Source: DASPWV01 sp046726375
GTDB taxonomy: Bacteria; Acidobacteriota; Vicinamibacteria; Vicinamibacterales; UBA2999
Length of the DNA stretch: 22,085 nt
NCBI GenBank assembly: GCA_046726375.1
Contig: JBKPAJ010000009.1
Coordinates: 1-22,085, forward strand
Direction of reading: 5' to 3'
Below are positions 1 through 7,985 of this stretch, one piece after another. The notes beneath the pieces were generated by a model. That model was not told where the DNA came from, did no database searches, and saw only the letters and a list, made by a program, of their open reading frames with translations. The translations under genes and the position numbers were made by a program. Position 1 is the stretch's first letter, and each line of letters begins with the position of its first letter.

Positions 1-743
1 TCGTGATCATGGTCGAGCGCATCGAGCGCGTAACTACGAATCAACTTCGGCGCGAGCTTCTGCCACGTACGTGGTGCGTCGAACAGCTCGAGTCCGGTCG
101 CGCGACCGTTCACGAAGAAGACCGCACCGACCTGCTGTTGAACCGCTGTAAACGCGGCCACGAATTCCTCGAGCGAGACATGGAATGCGTCGAACATCGC
201 GGACATGGCCGATGTGTCCGACTCGGCGCCCAGGCGCGCCGACTTCTCCGCGATGAGGCTCCAGACCTCCTGCTGATCCGACGAGCGGGAGCCCCGTGCT
301 TGCATCGCGCTGGTCACCTGACGCATCTTCGCGGCGCGACCCTCCGCGAACTGTGCACGTGGCGAGGCGACAAAGTCGCGTGAGAGGTGATGCCAGCGGC
401 CCGACTCCACGCAGGACACGGGAATCACGAACGTCTGCTGCGCCGGTACCAGGATCGTCAGATTGACGACCCGGTTCTGCTTTGCCCCGAGCAGCTCCTC
501 GCCGTCGAGCAACAGCACGGGGAGCTCGCCTTCATTGACGATCGTCAGCTCCGGAACGTGGCCTCCTTCACTCACTTCGACGATGCGCACCGAACCCTGT
601 GCGAGCGCCTCATCGAGGGTCAGATAGTCCGACTCGCGATCGTCTGTGGTCGATAGCGCCAGAAGCGTCAGGTTCCGAAACGTCGTCAGGGGACCGAATT
701 CAACTCGCTGTACCGCCTCGATGACCGTGTCTGCTGCTTTCAC
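1..743 (-). CDS. ARPP-1 domain protein (C-terminus outside window)
   Basis: This minus-strand frame runs open from a GTG at 743 to the window edge, giving 247 codons. A GGAGGG ribosome-binding site lies about 8 bases before the GTG. The protein carries signature stretches that I recognise from the ARPP-1 (DUF6569-like) family: LLLDGEELLGAKQNR at residues 77-91, then a TILVPAQQ segment and IPVSCVESGRW at about 107-117. No signal peptide or membrane helix is visible, so it is probably cytoplasmic. The family has no settled biochemical role; its name comes from its association with ADP-ribosylglycohydrolase, rhodanese and phosphatase domains. It is transcribed away from the WYL regulator at 1029, which suggests the regulator may control it. 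The plus-strand frames here are shadows. The family call is by motif memory only. Confidence 0.82.
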   Translation of the reverse strand, partial: MKAADTVIEAVQRVEFGPLTTFRNLTLLALSTTDDRESDYLTLDEALAQGSVRIVEVSEGGHVPELTIVNEGELPVLLLDGEELLGAKQNRVVNLTILVPAQQTFVIPVSCVESGRWHHLSRDFVASPRAQFAEGRAAKMRQVTSAMQARGSRSSDQQEVWSLIAEKSARLGAESDTSAMSAMFDAFHVSLEEFVAAFTAVQQQVGAVFFVNGRATGLELFDAPRTWQKLAPKLIRSYALDALDHDH

Positions 744-943
744 TACACTCGCCCTCCGGTTGTCGCGTCCAGGCCAGGGAGAACTCGTCATGGCAGTGTC
801 CGCTGGATGACCGCTTATGGACTCATCGTACTGATGAGGTATGACAGGACAGGTCAGTCTTCTTCTCCAGAATGGTTGGTCGATCGTTACGCAGCCCCGA
901 ATCAGTTGAGGCCATCAGGCGAACGTACGGCGAAAAAGGCCTG

Positions 944-1011
944 GTGTCCATGTGTTCGATCAAGAGTGTCCGTGTGTTCGATCAAGATCGATAAGATTCC
1001 GGCGATCAAGA
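944..1011. promoter_or_regulatory. Tandem 22-bp repeat, probable operator of the WYL regulator
   Basis: Positions 944-965 and 966-987 are two head-to-tail 22-bp units that differ only at 950 (A) versus 972 (G). Each ends in GTGTTCGATCAAGA. A third GATCAAGA occurs at 1004-1011, so the core recurs at 22- and 24-base steps, about two helical turns. The array ends just before the GAGGAG ribosome-binding site at 1015-1020 of the WYL gene. I infer a binding array for that regulator, which would allow autoregulation and possibly control of the divergent ARPP-1 gene. The rest of the 744-1028 gap shows no convincing gene. Confidence 0.55.
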
Positions 1012-1028
1012 CGTGAGGAGCTGACGTG

Positions 1029-2081
1029 ATGGGACGTAACCGCGAATTGATTCGACAGTGGACGATCCTGCAACGGATGGCTACCACGAGAGGCCAGACG
1101 ATTCCGAAGCTCGCCACCGAGTTTTCGGTCACCACGCGGACGATTCGTCGGGATCTGGAGGCGCTTCAAGTGGCGGGATTCCCTGTGTACGACGAGATCG
1201 TTCATGGTTCGAAGTTCTGGCAAGTGGATGCCCGGGGGATCGCCACACTGGCCCGCACCGCGCTGACGCTGTCCGAGCTCGCGGCGTTGTACTTCAGCCG
1301 GGCGCTGATCGAATGCTTCGCGGGGACGGCGTTGCGAAACGACATCACCAGCGCATTCGACAAGCTCGAAGCCGTACTATCGCCGGCGATGAAGAAGTTT
1401 CTGGACAAGCTGCCACGCGTGATTTCGGCCAAGCAGGAACGTCCGAAGCATCAGAGCGCGCACACCTATCAGATCACGGCTCGTCTGCTCGACGCCATTC
1501 TCGGGCAACGCGTGATCTCGATGCAGTATCACTCGCTCGAAAGCCGGCGCGAGAAGCTGTACATCGTGCACCCGTCGCGCCTGATTCACGCGCAGGGCGG
1601 GCTGTATCTGATCGCCTACGTGCCTGCGTACGCCGAAGTGCGGACATTCGCCGTCGAGCGCATCAAGAAGGTGAGCGTGCAGGAGGCGACGTTCGAACCG
1701 GTCGCAGAGCTCGACGCGGATCCCTTCAAGAACTCATTGGGCGTGCACCGTGGCAGTCCGACGTGCAAGGTGCGGCTCCGTTTCCATCCACAGATCGCGC
1801 CGCTCGTGAAAGAGCGCACATGGCACGCCTCGCAGCAGCTCGGCGATCGGACCGATGGATCCGTGGTCCTGACGATTGACGTCAGCGACGATTACGCGTT
1901 GAGGAACTGGATTCTTGGGTTCGGCCGGTTCGTCAAGGTGCTGGCACCAGCCAGGCTGGTCAAGTGGATCGAGGACGAACTCGACGCAGCGCGAGAGCAG
2001 TACGGGTCGGGCGGCGTCGCGGTCGAGAGCGATGTCCAACCGCCGCTGCCATTTCCCTTGCCGCGCCTTGCGAATGCCTGA
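1029..2081 (+). CDS. HTH-WYL domain transcriptional regulator (YafY/PafC type)
   Basis: This is a 350-residue DNA-binding regulator. Residues 5-60 form a DeoR-like winged helix-turn-helix (LATEFSVTTRTIRRDLEAL). A WYL domain follows at about 150-220. The usual WYL core is replaced by GGLYLIAYV, and RTFAVERIKKV follows as the RxFxxxRI element. A WCX-type C-terminal domain covers about 240-330. Length is normal for the family. GAGGAG at 1015-1020 is 8 bases from the ATG at 1029; a GTG at 1026 is the alternative start. WYL regulators sense nucleic-acid or nucleotide ligands and often sit beside defence or repair genes. Here the divergent partner is the ARPP-1 protein. The three-fold GATCAAGA array directly upstream suggests autoregulation. 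Confidence 0.9.
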   Translation: MGRNRELIRQWTILQRMATTRGQTIPKLATEFSVTTRTIRRDLEALQVAGFPVYDEIVHGSKFWQVDARGIATLARTALTLSELAALYFSRALIECFAGTALRNDITSAFDKLEAVLSPAMKKFLDKLPRVISAKQERPKHQSAHTYQITARLLDAILGQRVISMQYHSLESRREKLYIVHPSRLIHAQGGLYLIAYVPAYAEVRTFAVERIKKVSVQEATFEPVAELDADPFKNSLGVHRGSPTCKVRLRFHPQIAPLVKERTWHASQQLGDRTDGSVVLTIDVSDDYALRNWILGFGRFVKVLAPARLVKWIEDELDAAREQYGSGGVAVESDVQPPLPFPLPRLANA

Positions 2082-2148
2082 TCCCAGGTGTTCGCGGTGC
2101 TGAACGCCGCGCGATGATGAAGTTTTCAAACGAGCTTGACAACATCAA

Positions 2149-3385
2149 TCACGGGTGCGGAGTGAACGTCGATACCCGTCCAGGGTCGAGAGACTGCGCT
2201 GGCGCTCCATACCACTCGGACACGCCGCCGGCCGCATGACATGTTTTCGACCCCACTATTTGTGAATACGTACATTCCGTTGTTGCACCGCGCAATAGTG
2301 CCATTGGGTCCCGGCTGGAGCGTTGGATCATGCACGGACTGCGCCGCGGGTGACTGCTTCGAAGCTGTTGGCTCAAGCGTCGAACTCGCGCTCGACGGTC
2401 GAGACAGCAGTTCGTCGGATGGTCGCGGCGCAAAAACGATGGCAACCACCACCAAGAGCAACACAATCAAGAAAGCGATGGCCCACGCAACCGTAACGTC
2501 TCGCCGCAAGGTGCCGCTTGTCCTTGCAGGCGGCCGCGGTTTTTCGACGGGTGAGGCAAACGCCGCGACACCGAAAGTCGCGCCACAGTGTTTGCACTGA
2601 GCGTCGCCAACTGTCACCGTCTTTGCGCACGAGGGGCAGCCAACGTGGACGCCTGGCGGCAAAGGACCGGGCTGGCTTCTCCTTGTGAGCACCCGCGACA
2701 AGAACACGAGCAGAGCAACAACCAGCCGGACTCCAAGCGCCAAGGCCACAATGAGGAGCAGGAGGACCAGAACGGCTGGTGAGTTGAGGGCGACGGCGAC
2801 AAGCCCGACGAATCCCAGGACAAGCGTCATTGCACAGCCCGCTGACGCCTCCATGGGCTCTCGCTTCGAGCCGAACCAAGACGAGCCTCGATGGAGACGG
2901 ACACTGGAGTTTGAAGTCGATGTGAGCGCAGGAGTTGAGATCCGCGGAGCCGAGACGCTGACGCTTTGATGCTCTTTGGCGATCCGAACGGTCATCGCGC
3001 GCTGAGGTACCGCTGGGACAGGTGGAGGTGGTGGTTGTCGGCCGTCATCAAACCACCCGTAAGCGGTGCCGAAGATCGTTCCAAACACTTCGCCCTGGTC
3101 TTCGGTCTGGAAAGCAGTTCTCCAGTTGTGGATCCGCAGGTCGTTCAGCGTGAAGGTCTTCGCGGCGTTCCGGACCGTGATCTGAAGTTCCGCCTGTCGG
3201 AACGTGTTTGGAGGATCAAATAGGCCATTCTCCAGCTGTGGAGGCTCGGTGATTGTGGGCGCGTTAAGGAAACCTTTGTAGAGACGTAAGGTGTAAACGC
3301 GCTTTCCATGATTACCGACTGCCACTTCCGCGCGTTCGCCCCGGTACCAGCCTTCGAACTCCCCTGAGACCCAGACCCGCGCCAT
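2149..3385 (-). CDS. Membrane protein with zinc ribbon and C-terminal DUF3761 domain, frameshifted near the end
   Basis: Residues 1-115 are a beta-rich domain of unknown function (many V/W/F residues, ending GTAYGWFDD). A proline linker follows, then a hydrophobic stretch at about 184-231, a zinc ribbon (CPSC at 250-253, CKHC at 264-267), a membrane helix at 299-319, and a C-terminal segment opening IARCNNGMYVFTNSG. As read, the frame continues to a stop at 2126. If the CCCC run at 2251-2254 is read as CCC, the protein instead continues SKTCHAAGGVSEWYG and stops at 2149. That restores a DUF3761-like pattern (C-x-G-x-Y, then TC, then GGV) in a 411-residue protein. I therefore annotate the corrected end. 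The ATG at 3385 shares one base with the stop of the preceding gene, so translation is probably coupled. The function is unknown. Confidence 0.78.
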
Positions 3386-4254
3386 CACTTCACCTGTGCC
3401 TTAATCAGCGCAACGATGTCCGACCCACTCGCGAATGACGGCCGCATCGCGGTCTCGGAAGTATCGAACGGAGGGTCAGCGTAGCGAGTGACTTTGCCAG
3501 CGTCGAATGTCGAGTACGCCCGGAGGTGCGTGACGCACAGTGCCTTCGTGTCCATGTACGTCTGTTCGACGCGCTGTCGCAACCGGCGGTGGGTCAGGCG
3601 TCGTCTCTCGCGAAGATCTTCAGGCGGCGACACTCGAAGGAAATACGTTGGCAGCAGAATGAACGCGCTCCACGCCGCGGTTACGGACACCGCCAACCCC
3701 GTCGACTGCCACGCTCGCGTCAGGTGAAGGCCCACAAAAAACGAGCCTTCTGTGGCCTGTCTGGCACCTTCATCGGTGAGACTGAGCATCGCGACTGATT
3801 CCCGGTCACTATCGCCGTCGCTGGCAGCGAGACTCCGCTCTTGCGCGACCAGCCGCTCGGCTGTTTCCACATGGCGTGAGACCACCATGTCCCAGTTCAA
3901 CGGCAGCGAAACGAGAAGAACGACAGGTTGTGAGCACACGACACCGATGACCAGCCAGATGACCAGCGGCAGTATGCAATGCGGCGCCCAGTCTGCCGCC
4001 TGCCGTTCTGAAAGCGCCGGTGCAGGATACGGCTCCGACACCCGGTGAACATTCAGCGAGAAGGCAACCGTGAGGCCACCCGCAGCGAGAGCCAGTGGCC
4101 AGGAGCGTGACGCAAGCCAGACGCCCAGGCTGATCGAGAACCCCACCGCGGCGCACGCTGCCGACACGAGTACCGCCAGGCGCTCCACCGACGCAGGCAG
4201 CGGGCCCTCAGAGGCGTAGCCGGGAAAAGCGAGCGTGCTAATTCTGTGGCTCAA
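3385..4254 (-). CDS. Four-helix integral membrane protein of unknown function
   Basis: I do not recognise this family. Taking a TTG at 4254 as start, the protein has 289 residues with hydrophobic helices at about 25-46, 52-68, 92-117 and 184-206, and a basic, soluble C-terminal tail (RERRRLTHRRLRQR). The cytoplasmic-looking segment at 125-180 is rich in charged residues. The frame stays open further upstream, but that part lies over the end of the DUF4407 gene and has no membrane-protein character. TTG 4254 overlaps that gene's stop by 17 bases and has GGAG about 11 bases upstream; GTG at 4188 is an alternative. Being wedged between a DUF4407 protein and the zinc-ribbon protein with overlapping ends implies one transcript and probably one complex. 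Confidence 0.8.
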   Translation of the reverse strand: MSHRISTLAFPGYASEGPLPASVERLAVLVSAACAAVGFSISLGVWLASRSWPLALAAGGLTVAFSLNVHRVSEPYPAPALSERQAADWAPHCILPLVIWLVIGVVCSQPVVLLVSLPLNWDMVVSRHVETAERLVAQERSLAASDGDSDRESVAMLSLTDEGARQATEGSFFVGLHLTRAWQSTGLAVSVTAAWSAFILLPTYFLRVSPPEDLRERRRLTHRRLRQRVEQTYMDTKALCVTHLRAYSTFDAGKVTRYADPPFDTSETAMRPSFASGSDIVALIKAQVK

Positions 4255-5563
4255 GAGCCGTGTGCTCCGGTGACACGACGAACTTGGACGGGTCACGACG
4301 AATGTCTGCCGCCGTTGTGGCCTCGAATGTATCGTGGACGACTCTGGACAGCGCACTCTCCGTTCGAAGTCGACCCTTTTCCTCCTCCAGCGCTCGAACC
4401 GCCTGGTGAAAGACGTCGACCCGCACCTCACGATTCCCTGCAGTCACGTACACCTTGGCGTCGAGTTCGATGCCAGCGCGTGCGAGTTCAAGATGCTTGA
4501 GGTTCTCCTCGAAGTAGTCATAAGTGCCCTTGACGATCATCATCTTGAAGAAGATGGGGCCTGTTTCAATGATGAACAGCATGGCGAAGATCAGCCAGGG
4601 CACAGCGCCGCCAATCTCGTGTGAGATCTGGATGCGCTTTAGCAATCCATCCTGCGAGCGAGCCACTTTGAGGTTGCTCTCCCGCAGCGAATCGAGCTGC
4701 GTGGCGAGTTCCTCGAGGCGGGTCTGGAGTTGGGCATTCGTCTCCTTGAGTCGAGCCTGTTCGGCCTCGTTGACAGGCCGATCACGGTCCCACGCCGCCT
4801 GCAAGCGATCCCGCGTTTCGACTTTGACCCGGAATGCAGGTCCGACGCCCGCCCGTCCACTGCCGGAACGACCCTCCGCCTCCAAGTCCAGTTCGCGCTG
4901 CTGCTGATCAATCTCCACGCGGCGCGCATCCGATGCCTTCTGCAGAATGGCTAGGCTCTCGAGATTTTTCGCAATCGACGTGCGGACTTCGTCCTGTTTC
5001 CTGGCGATGTCGCGGCCGCTCGTCTCGTTCAACCGCTGCACGAACTCATTCTGTTCAAGCTCGAGCTGGGCGTTGATCTCGGGTTGAAGGATCCGAATCT
5101 CGAGTGGTGAGGAGATCGCAAAGGCAATGACCGTTGCCATCACCAGCCGTGGAATCGACCTGGTGAACTCGCTCCAAGTGATTGCGTCAGTGCCATCGCC
5201 CTTGCCCGTGCTGGACACGATGAACCGATCGATGTTGAAGATGATGAGGCCCCAGATCAGCCCAAACAGCACGGAGACGAGCACTGTCGGAACGTGCAGC
5301 GTGCGGTCGAGGGCAGTCGCGACTTTGGGCGAGAAGACCGTGTAGAACGCATACGCGCCGGACCCCCCGGCGAGCAGGCCAGTCGCCAGAACGAATCCGC
5401 CCATGCCCTGAAACTTCACGCGATCGGATGAAGGGCAATGCTCCAGCAATGCACGATTAGCGCCCGCACAGAGCCAGAGAATCCGATCAAGCCTCGACGC
5501 TGGCGTGTGAGTCACGCTTAGCGGAGCGGGAAGGGCCATCGGGCCAGGTCGATCAGTCTGCAT
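4238..5563 (-). CDS. DUF4407 domain membrane protein with long coiled coil
   Basis: This is a 441-residue protein matching the DUF4407 architecture. Three N-terminal membrane helices lie at about 53-75, 92-112 and 138-155. A long charged coiled coil covers about 165-315, and a fourth helix 320-343 is followed by a cytoplasmic tail. Family-like stretches are NIDRFIVSS at 110-118, GPAFRVK at 241-247 and IETGPIFFKMM at 332-342. The ATG at 5563 has AGAGGT about 8 bases upstream; a longer in-frame start exists at 5611 but lacks this. It is the first gene of a three-gene overlapping set. The function is unknown. The coiled coil between two membrane parts suggests a large extracytoplasmic or oligomerising structure, which is inference. 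Confidence 0.9.
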   Translation of the reverse strand: MQTDRPGPMALPAPLSVTHTPASRLDRILWLCAGANRALLEHCPSSDRVKFQGMGGFVLATGLLAGGSGAYAFYTVFSPKVATALDRTLHVPTVLVSVLFGLIWGLIIFNIDRFIVSSTGKGDGTDAITWSEFTRSIPRLVMATVIAFAISSPLEIRILQPEINAQLELEQNEFVQRLNETSGRDIARKQDEVRTSIAKNLESLAILQKASDARRVEIDQQQRELDLEAEGRSGSGRAGVGPAFRVKVETRDRLQAAWDRDRPVNEAEQARLKETNAQLQTRLEELATQLDSLRESNLKVARSQDGLLKRIQISHEIGGAVPWLIFAMLFIIETGPIFFKMMIVKGTYDYFEENLKHLELARAGIELDAKVYVTAGNREVRVDVFHQAVRALEEEKGRLRTESALSRVVHDTFEATTAADIRRDPSKFVVSPEHTALEPQN

Positions 5564-6077
5564 CGGACGAACCTCTAGCGGAAGACGATGGTTGGAGACG
5601 CGCGCGATCAACTCCGTAGCAGGAGGGGACCGACAGTCGCGGCCAGGCTAATCGAACGGGTTGGCGCCTGGCTGGAGCCGAGCTAGGAAGCCTCACATGG
5701 GCAGTCAAGGCGACCACGTGGCGGTTCAGTGTCACCGCCATGGAGGTTCCCGATAGAGCAATTACAGGAGCGGGCGCCTCGAAGCTCGACTCAGCCAGCA
5801 CGTGATGCAACGTCGAGCCACCGCCCAGGCCAGTCGTGTGAATCAGAATTGAGCGCTGCCCGGAAGGAAGAAGGCAGATCCGCGTCGACTGCCCAAGCAC
5901 CCACCATCGCTGTCGCACGCACTTCACGAGGCCGTAACCTCGGGCGGTGATGCGCACTGCGCGGTACGACCGGGGAATGCCCGGTCCGCGCACGCTTTCA
6001 CAGCGGTCAACGCGAGGACTGAGACCAAGAGCGCCGAACATGGGGGAACTGCTCAACAAATACCTCGTCATGCCTTA
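5564..6077. other. 514-bp gap without a recognisable gene
   Basis: A minus-strand frame of about 170 codons stays open from 6071 to 5553, but it has no ribosome-binding site I trust, no recognised motif, and runs into the DUF4407 start region. I see no repeat, RNA gene or clear promoter here. It should contain the promoter of the DUF4407 module and the end of the M48 transcript. Confidence 0.4.
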
Positions 6078-7571
6078 TCAACTAACTTTCAGCTTGCGCT
6101 TCCCATTTTTCGCGTTCAGGACCTCGGCCTTCATGCGGCTGAACGCATCGGTATTCACTTTCAGCAAGCTGTAATCGAGATCGCGATAGTTGTTCTTCAA
6201 TTCGTTCATCAGGTAGCTACGCCTGGTCGCTTGATTCTCGTGGGTGCTCCAAAAGAAATTCGTCGCCTGAACGCCATTCTTCTTCGCCATGAGCTTCCAC
6301 ACCGCTGGCGCTTCTCGAGGGTCATAGCCGGCCGTTACCATGTACTCCAAGCCCACGCGGTCTGACTGATTCTCCAGGCTGCGCTGGTGGCCATTTACGA
6401 GTGCCGCATTCACGAGATTCGCGATATCAGCGAGGTCCGGGACTCCATAGGCAGCCGCGACGGCACCCGCGAGCCCTATCGCTAAGCGCTTCTTTTTGTG
6501 GTGCTGCTGCGCTCTCCAAGTATGCTCGTGGGTTGAGTGAACGATCTCATGACCGAGTACGGCGGCGAGTTGAGCTTCGTTGTCCAGCATTTCGATCAAG
6601 CCGGTGTGTACGACAACGATGCCATTCGGCGTCGCAAACGCGTTCGGTTCGTCGTCTAAGACCACGTGGAACTGGAAGGGAATCCGGCGTGGGTCGTCCG
6701 CGCTCAGGTCCGCCTGATATTGAGGAATGAGGCTTCGCCCGATCGCTGCCACGTAGTCCTGCACCTCCTGACTCGGCAAAAGCTTGAACTTGCCGATCTG
6801 GTCGATTTTCAACTCCCCTGGTTTCAGCCCCTGGGCCGTTTTCACAGTTGTCTTTAACGACTTCCAAAGCTTGGCTTCGCCATCCTCGAGATCGTTGTTG
6901 GTGAACTCGATTCGTTCAGCCAAGATCCTGCCGGTCTCGCGGTCCCTTTTGCCTTCGTAGGTCATTGACATGCCGACGGTGACTTGGTCCAGCGAGTTGA
7001 GTCGTTCAAAGCCTTCCTCCGCGTCGGCGTCCGACAGCGCCTGCTCTTTCTGCTTGCGCTCGGCCAGCTTTTTCTCCCGTTTAGTCGGCTTGAACAAAAC
7101 CTTCGTGGCCCTGGTGACGCGTATAACCTGGCCGTCTGCCTTCAATTCGCCCGCCCAGCTGCCGTCCAGCAACTCGATGCCCTCGGGGCGGGCCGAGACG
7201 ATCGCGGTTTGCTTCAGAGGCTTGAACTGTTCAAGGTCGACGCGGATGGACTTCGCCTTGAGCTCTCCGGTCTGTTCGTTTAACTGCCCTCGCACCTCGA
7301 GCTCGACCCCGACTCGAACGTCGTTGAGGCTGAACGTGATCTCGGGACTGGCATTTTCAAAGTCGAGGGCGAAACCTTCGTCCCGAGAAATTCGATAGTC
7401 CTCGATGTCGAAGCTGGTGGACGAACGGACCTCTGTGACGTACCCGCGGATCTTCACGTCACGCATCCGCGGCTGGGCGGTCGCATTCGCTGCTATCCAA
7501 GTACACGCGAGTCCGACAAACGCGACTGTCCTAGGCATGCGTTGAATGGCCTTCAAAAACGGGATCTGCAC
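6078..7571 (-). CDS. Secreted M48-family metalloprotease with N-terminal DUF5666-like repeats
   Basis: An N-terminal signal peptide (hydrophobic VAFVGLACTWIAANATA, cleavage before Q) is followed by two similar OB-fold-like units. The first contains VGVELEVRGQLNEQTGELKA, the second VGMSMTYEGKRDRETGRILA; this pattern resembles DUF5666. The C-terminal half is an M48 peptidase. It has the zinc motif HEIVH at about residues 341-345, then NQSDRVGLEYM providing the third metal ligand and its Asp about 55-60 residues later, and the strand FATPNGIVVVHTGL before the active helix. The enzyme would act outside the cytoplasmic membrane. The start is uncertain: TTG 7583 directly abuts an AAGGAG, GTG 7571 lies 12 bases after it, and ATG 7538 begins right at the signal peptide. 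I chose 7571. Confidence 0.92.
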   Translation of the reverse strand: MQIPFLKAIQRMPRTVAFVGLACTWIAANATAQPRMRDVKIRGYVTEVRSSTSFDIEDYRISRDEGFALDFENASPEITFSLNDVRVGVELEVRGQLNEQTGELKAKSIRVDLEQFKPLKQTAIVSARPEGIELLDGSWAGELKADGQVIRVTRATKVLFKPTKREKKLAERKQKEQALSDADAEEGFERLNSLDQVTVGMSMTYEGKRDRETGRILAERIEFTNNDLEDGEAKLWKSLKTTVKTAQGLKPGELKIDQIGKFKLLPSQEVQDYVAAIGRSLIPQYQADLSADDPRRIPFQFHVVLDDEPNAFATPNGIVVVHTGLIEMLDNEAQLAAVLGHEIVHSTHEHTWRAQQHHKKKRLAIGLAGAVAAAYGVPDLADIANLVNAALVNGHQRSLENQSDRVGLEYMVTAGYDPREAPAVWKLMAKKNGVQATNFFWSTHENQATRRSYLMNELKNNYRDLDYSLLKVNTDAFSRMKAEVLNAKNGKRKLKVS

Positions 7572-7799
7572 GGCTGTTCTCAACTCCTTGTTGTCCTGGA
7601 CAACATCCTGGTCTGGCCTCGCTGAGGCGATCGTTCAAAGTCCCCAGGCAAAGCCCCGTCTTCCATTTCCCGCCCGTCTAGTGGCCCGATGACGAGCCCC
7701 TCGCGCGTCTCCTGACGCTTCGCTGGTTCTTGGTCGGCGGGTGAACAGTCATTTGAACCGAAATCGTTCGGCCACCACGTGACCGGGCGAGCCACGTTG

Positions 7800-7828
7800 T
7801 TGACAATTCCGGCCAGCTTTCGTTAATT
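7800..7828 (+). promoter_or_regulatory. Promoter-like element kept in front of the decayed AraC copy
   Basis: TTGACA at 7800-7805 is followed by a 17-bp spacer and TTAATT at 7823-7828. The GTG that corresponds to the intact gene's start lies only 9 bases after the -10, so any transcript would be leaderless or nearly so. The equivalent -35 and spacer are conserved at 10069. Confidence 0.45.
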
Positions 7829-7837
7829 AGCGCTGCT

Positions 7838-7985
7838 GTGCGCCGGGGAAGGCCGCAAGAGAGGTTCGTCCGAGCTCGACAGGCCTCCGTTCAGGGATGG
7901 GTGTTGCCGCATCTCGCCGCTTGGGTCGAGAATCAACGGTTTGGCCGCGAGGGCGTCGCCTCCAACGCCTAGGTTAATGTCAGTT
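7838..7985 (+). pseudogene. Truncated AraC-family regulator, 5' remnant
   Basis: From the GTG at 7838 the sequence parallels the first ~48 codons of the intact AraC gene at 10107. The reading frame shares QGWVLPHL-AWV-NQ-F with it. Small indels between 7841 and 7895 alter the N-terminus, and a TAG interrupts at about 7969. Homology then fades into the 3' end of the neighbouring minus-strand membrane gene. No other part of the regulator is present on this side. It is a decayed paralog, not a functional gene. Confidence 0.75.

Larger units (their letters stand above)
7702..7985 (+). repeat. Left copy of ~285-bp direct repeat (decayed)
   Basis: This segment matches 9972-10255 in the same orientation. 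It covers a shared upstream region (CTTGGTCGGCGGG, ATCGTTCGGCCA, GTGACCGGGCGAGCCACG), a shared promoter, and the first ~48 codons of an AraC-type gene. Identity is high over 7740-7830 and falls off toward 7985. The two copies flank the nuclease and zinc-ribbon membrane genes. Confidence 0.85.

Noticed and set aside
3..656. Open plus-strand frames at the left edge
   Set aside because: They oppose the ARPP-1 gene, whose minus frame has clear family motifs and a ribosome-binding site.
944..1011. Could the tandem repeat be a CRISPR array
   Set aside because: The units are directly adjacent without spacers, and only two full copies exist.
1058..1879. Long alternative plus frame inside the WYL gene
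   Set aside because: Arg/Asp/His-rich composition typical of a GC-rich shadow; the WYL frame shows domains.
5553..6071. Minus frame of about 170 codons upstream of the DUF4407 gene
   Set aside because: No motif, no start context, overlaps the DUF4407 start; kept only as an unexplained gap.
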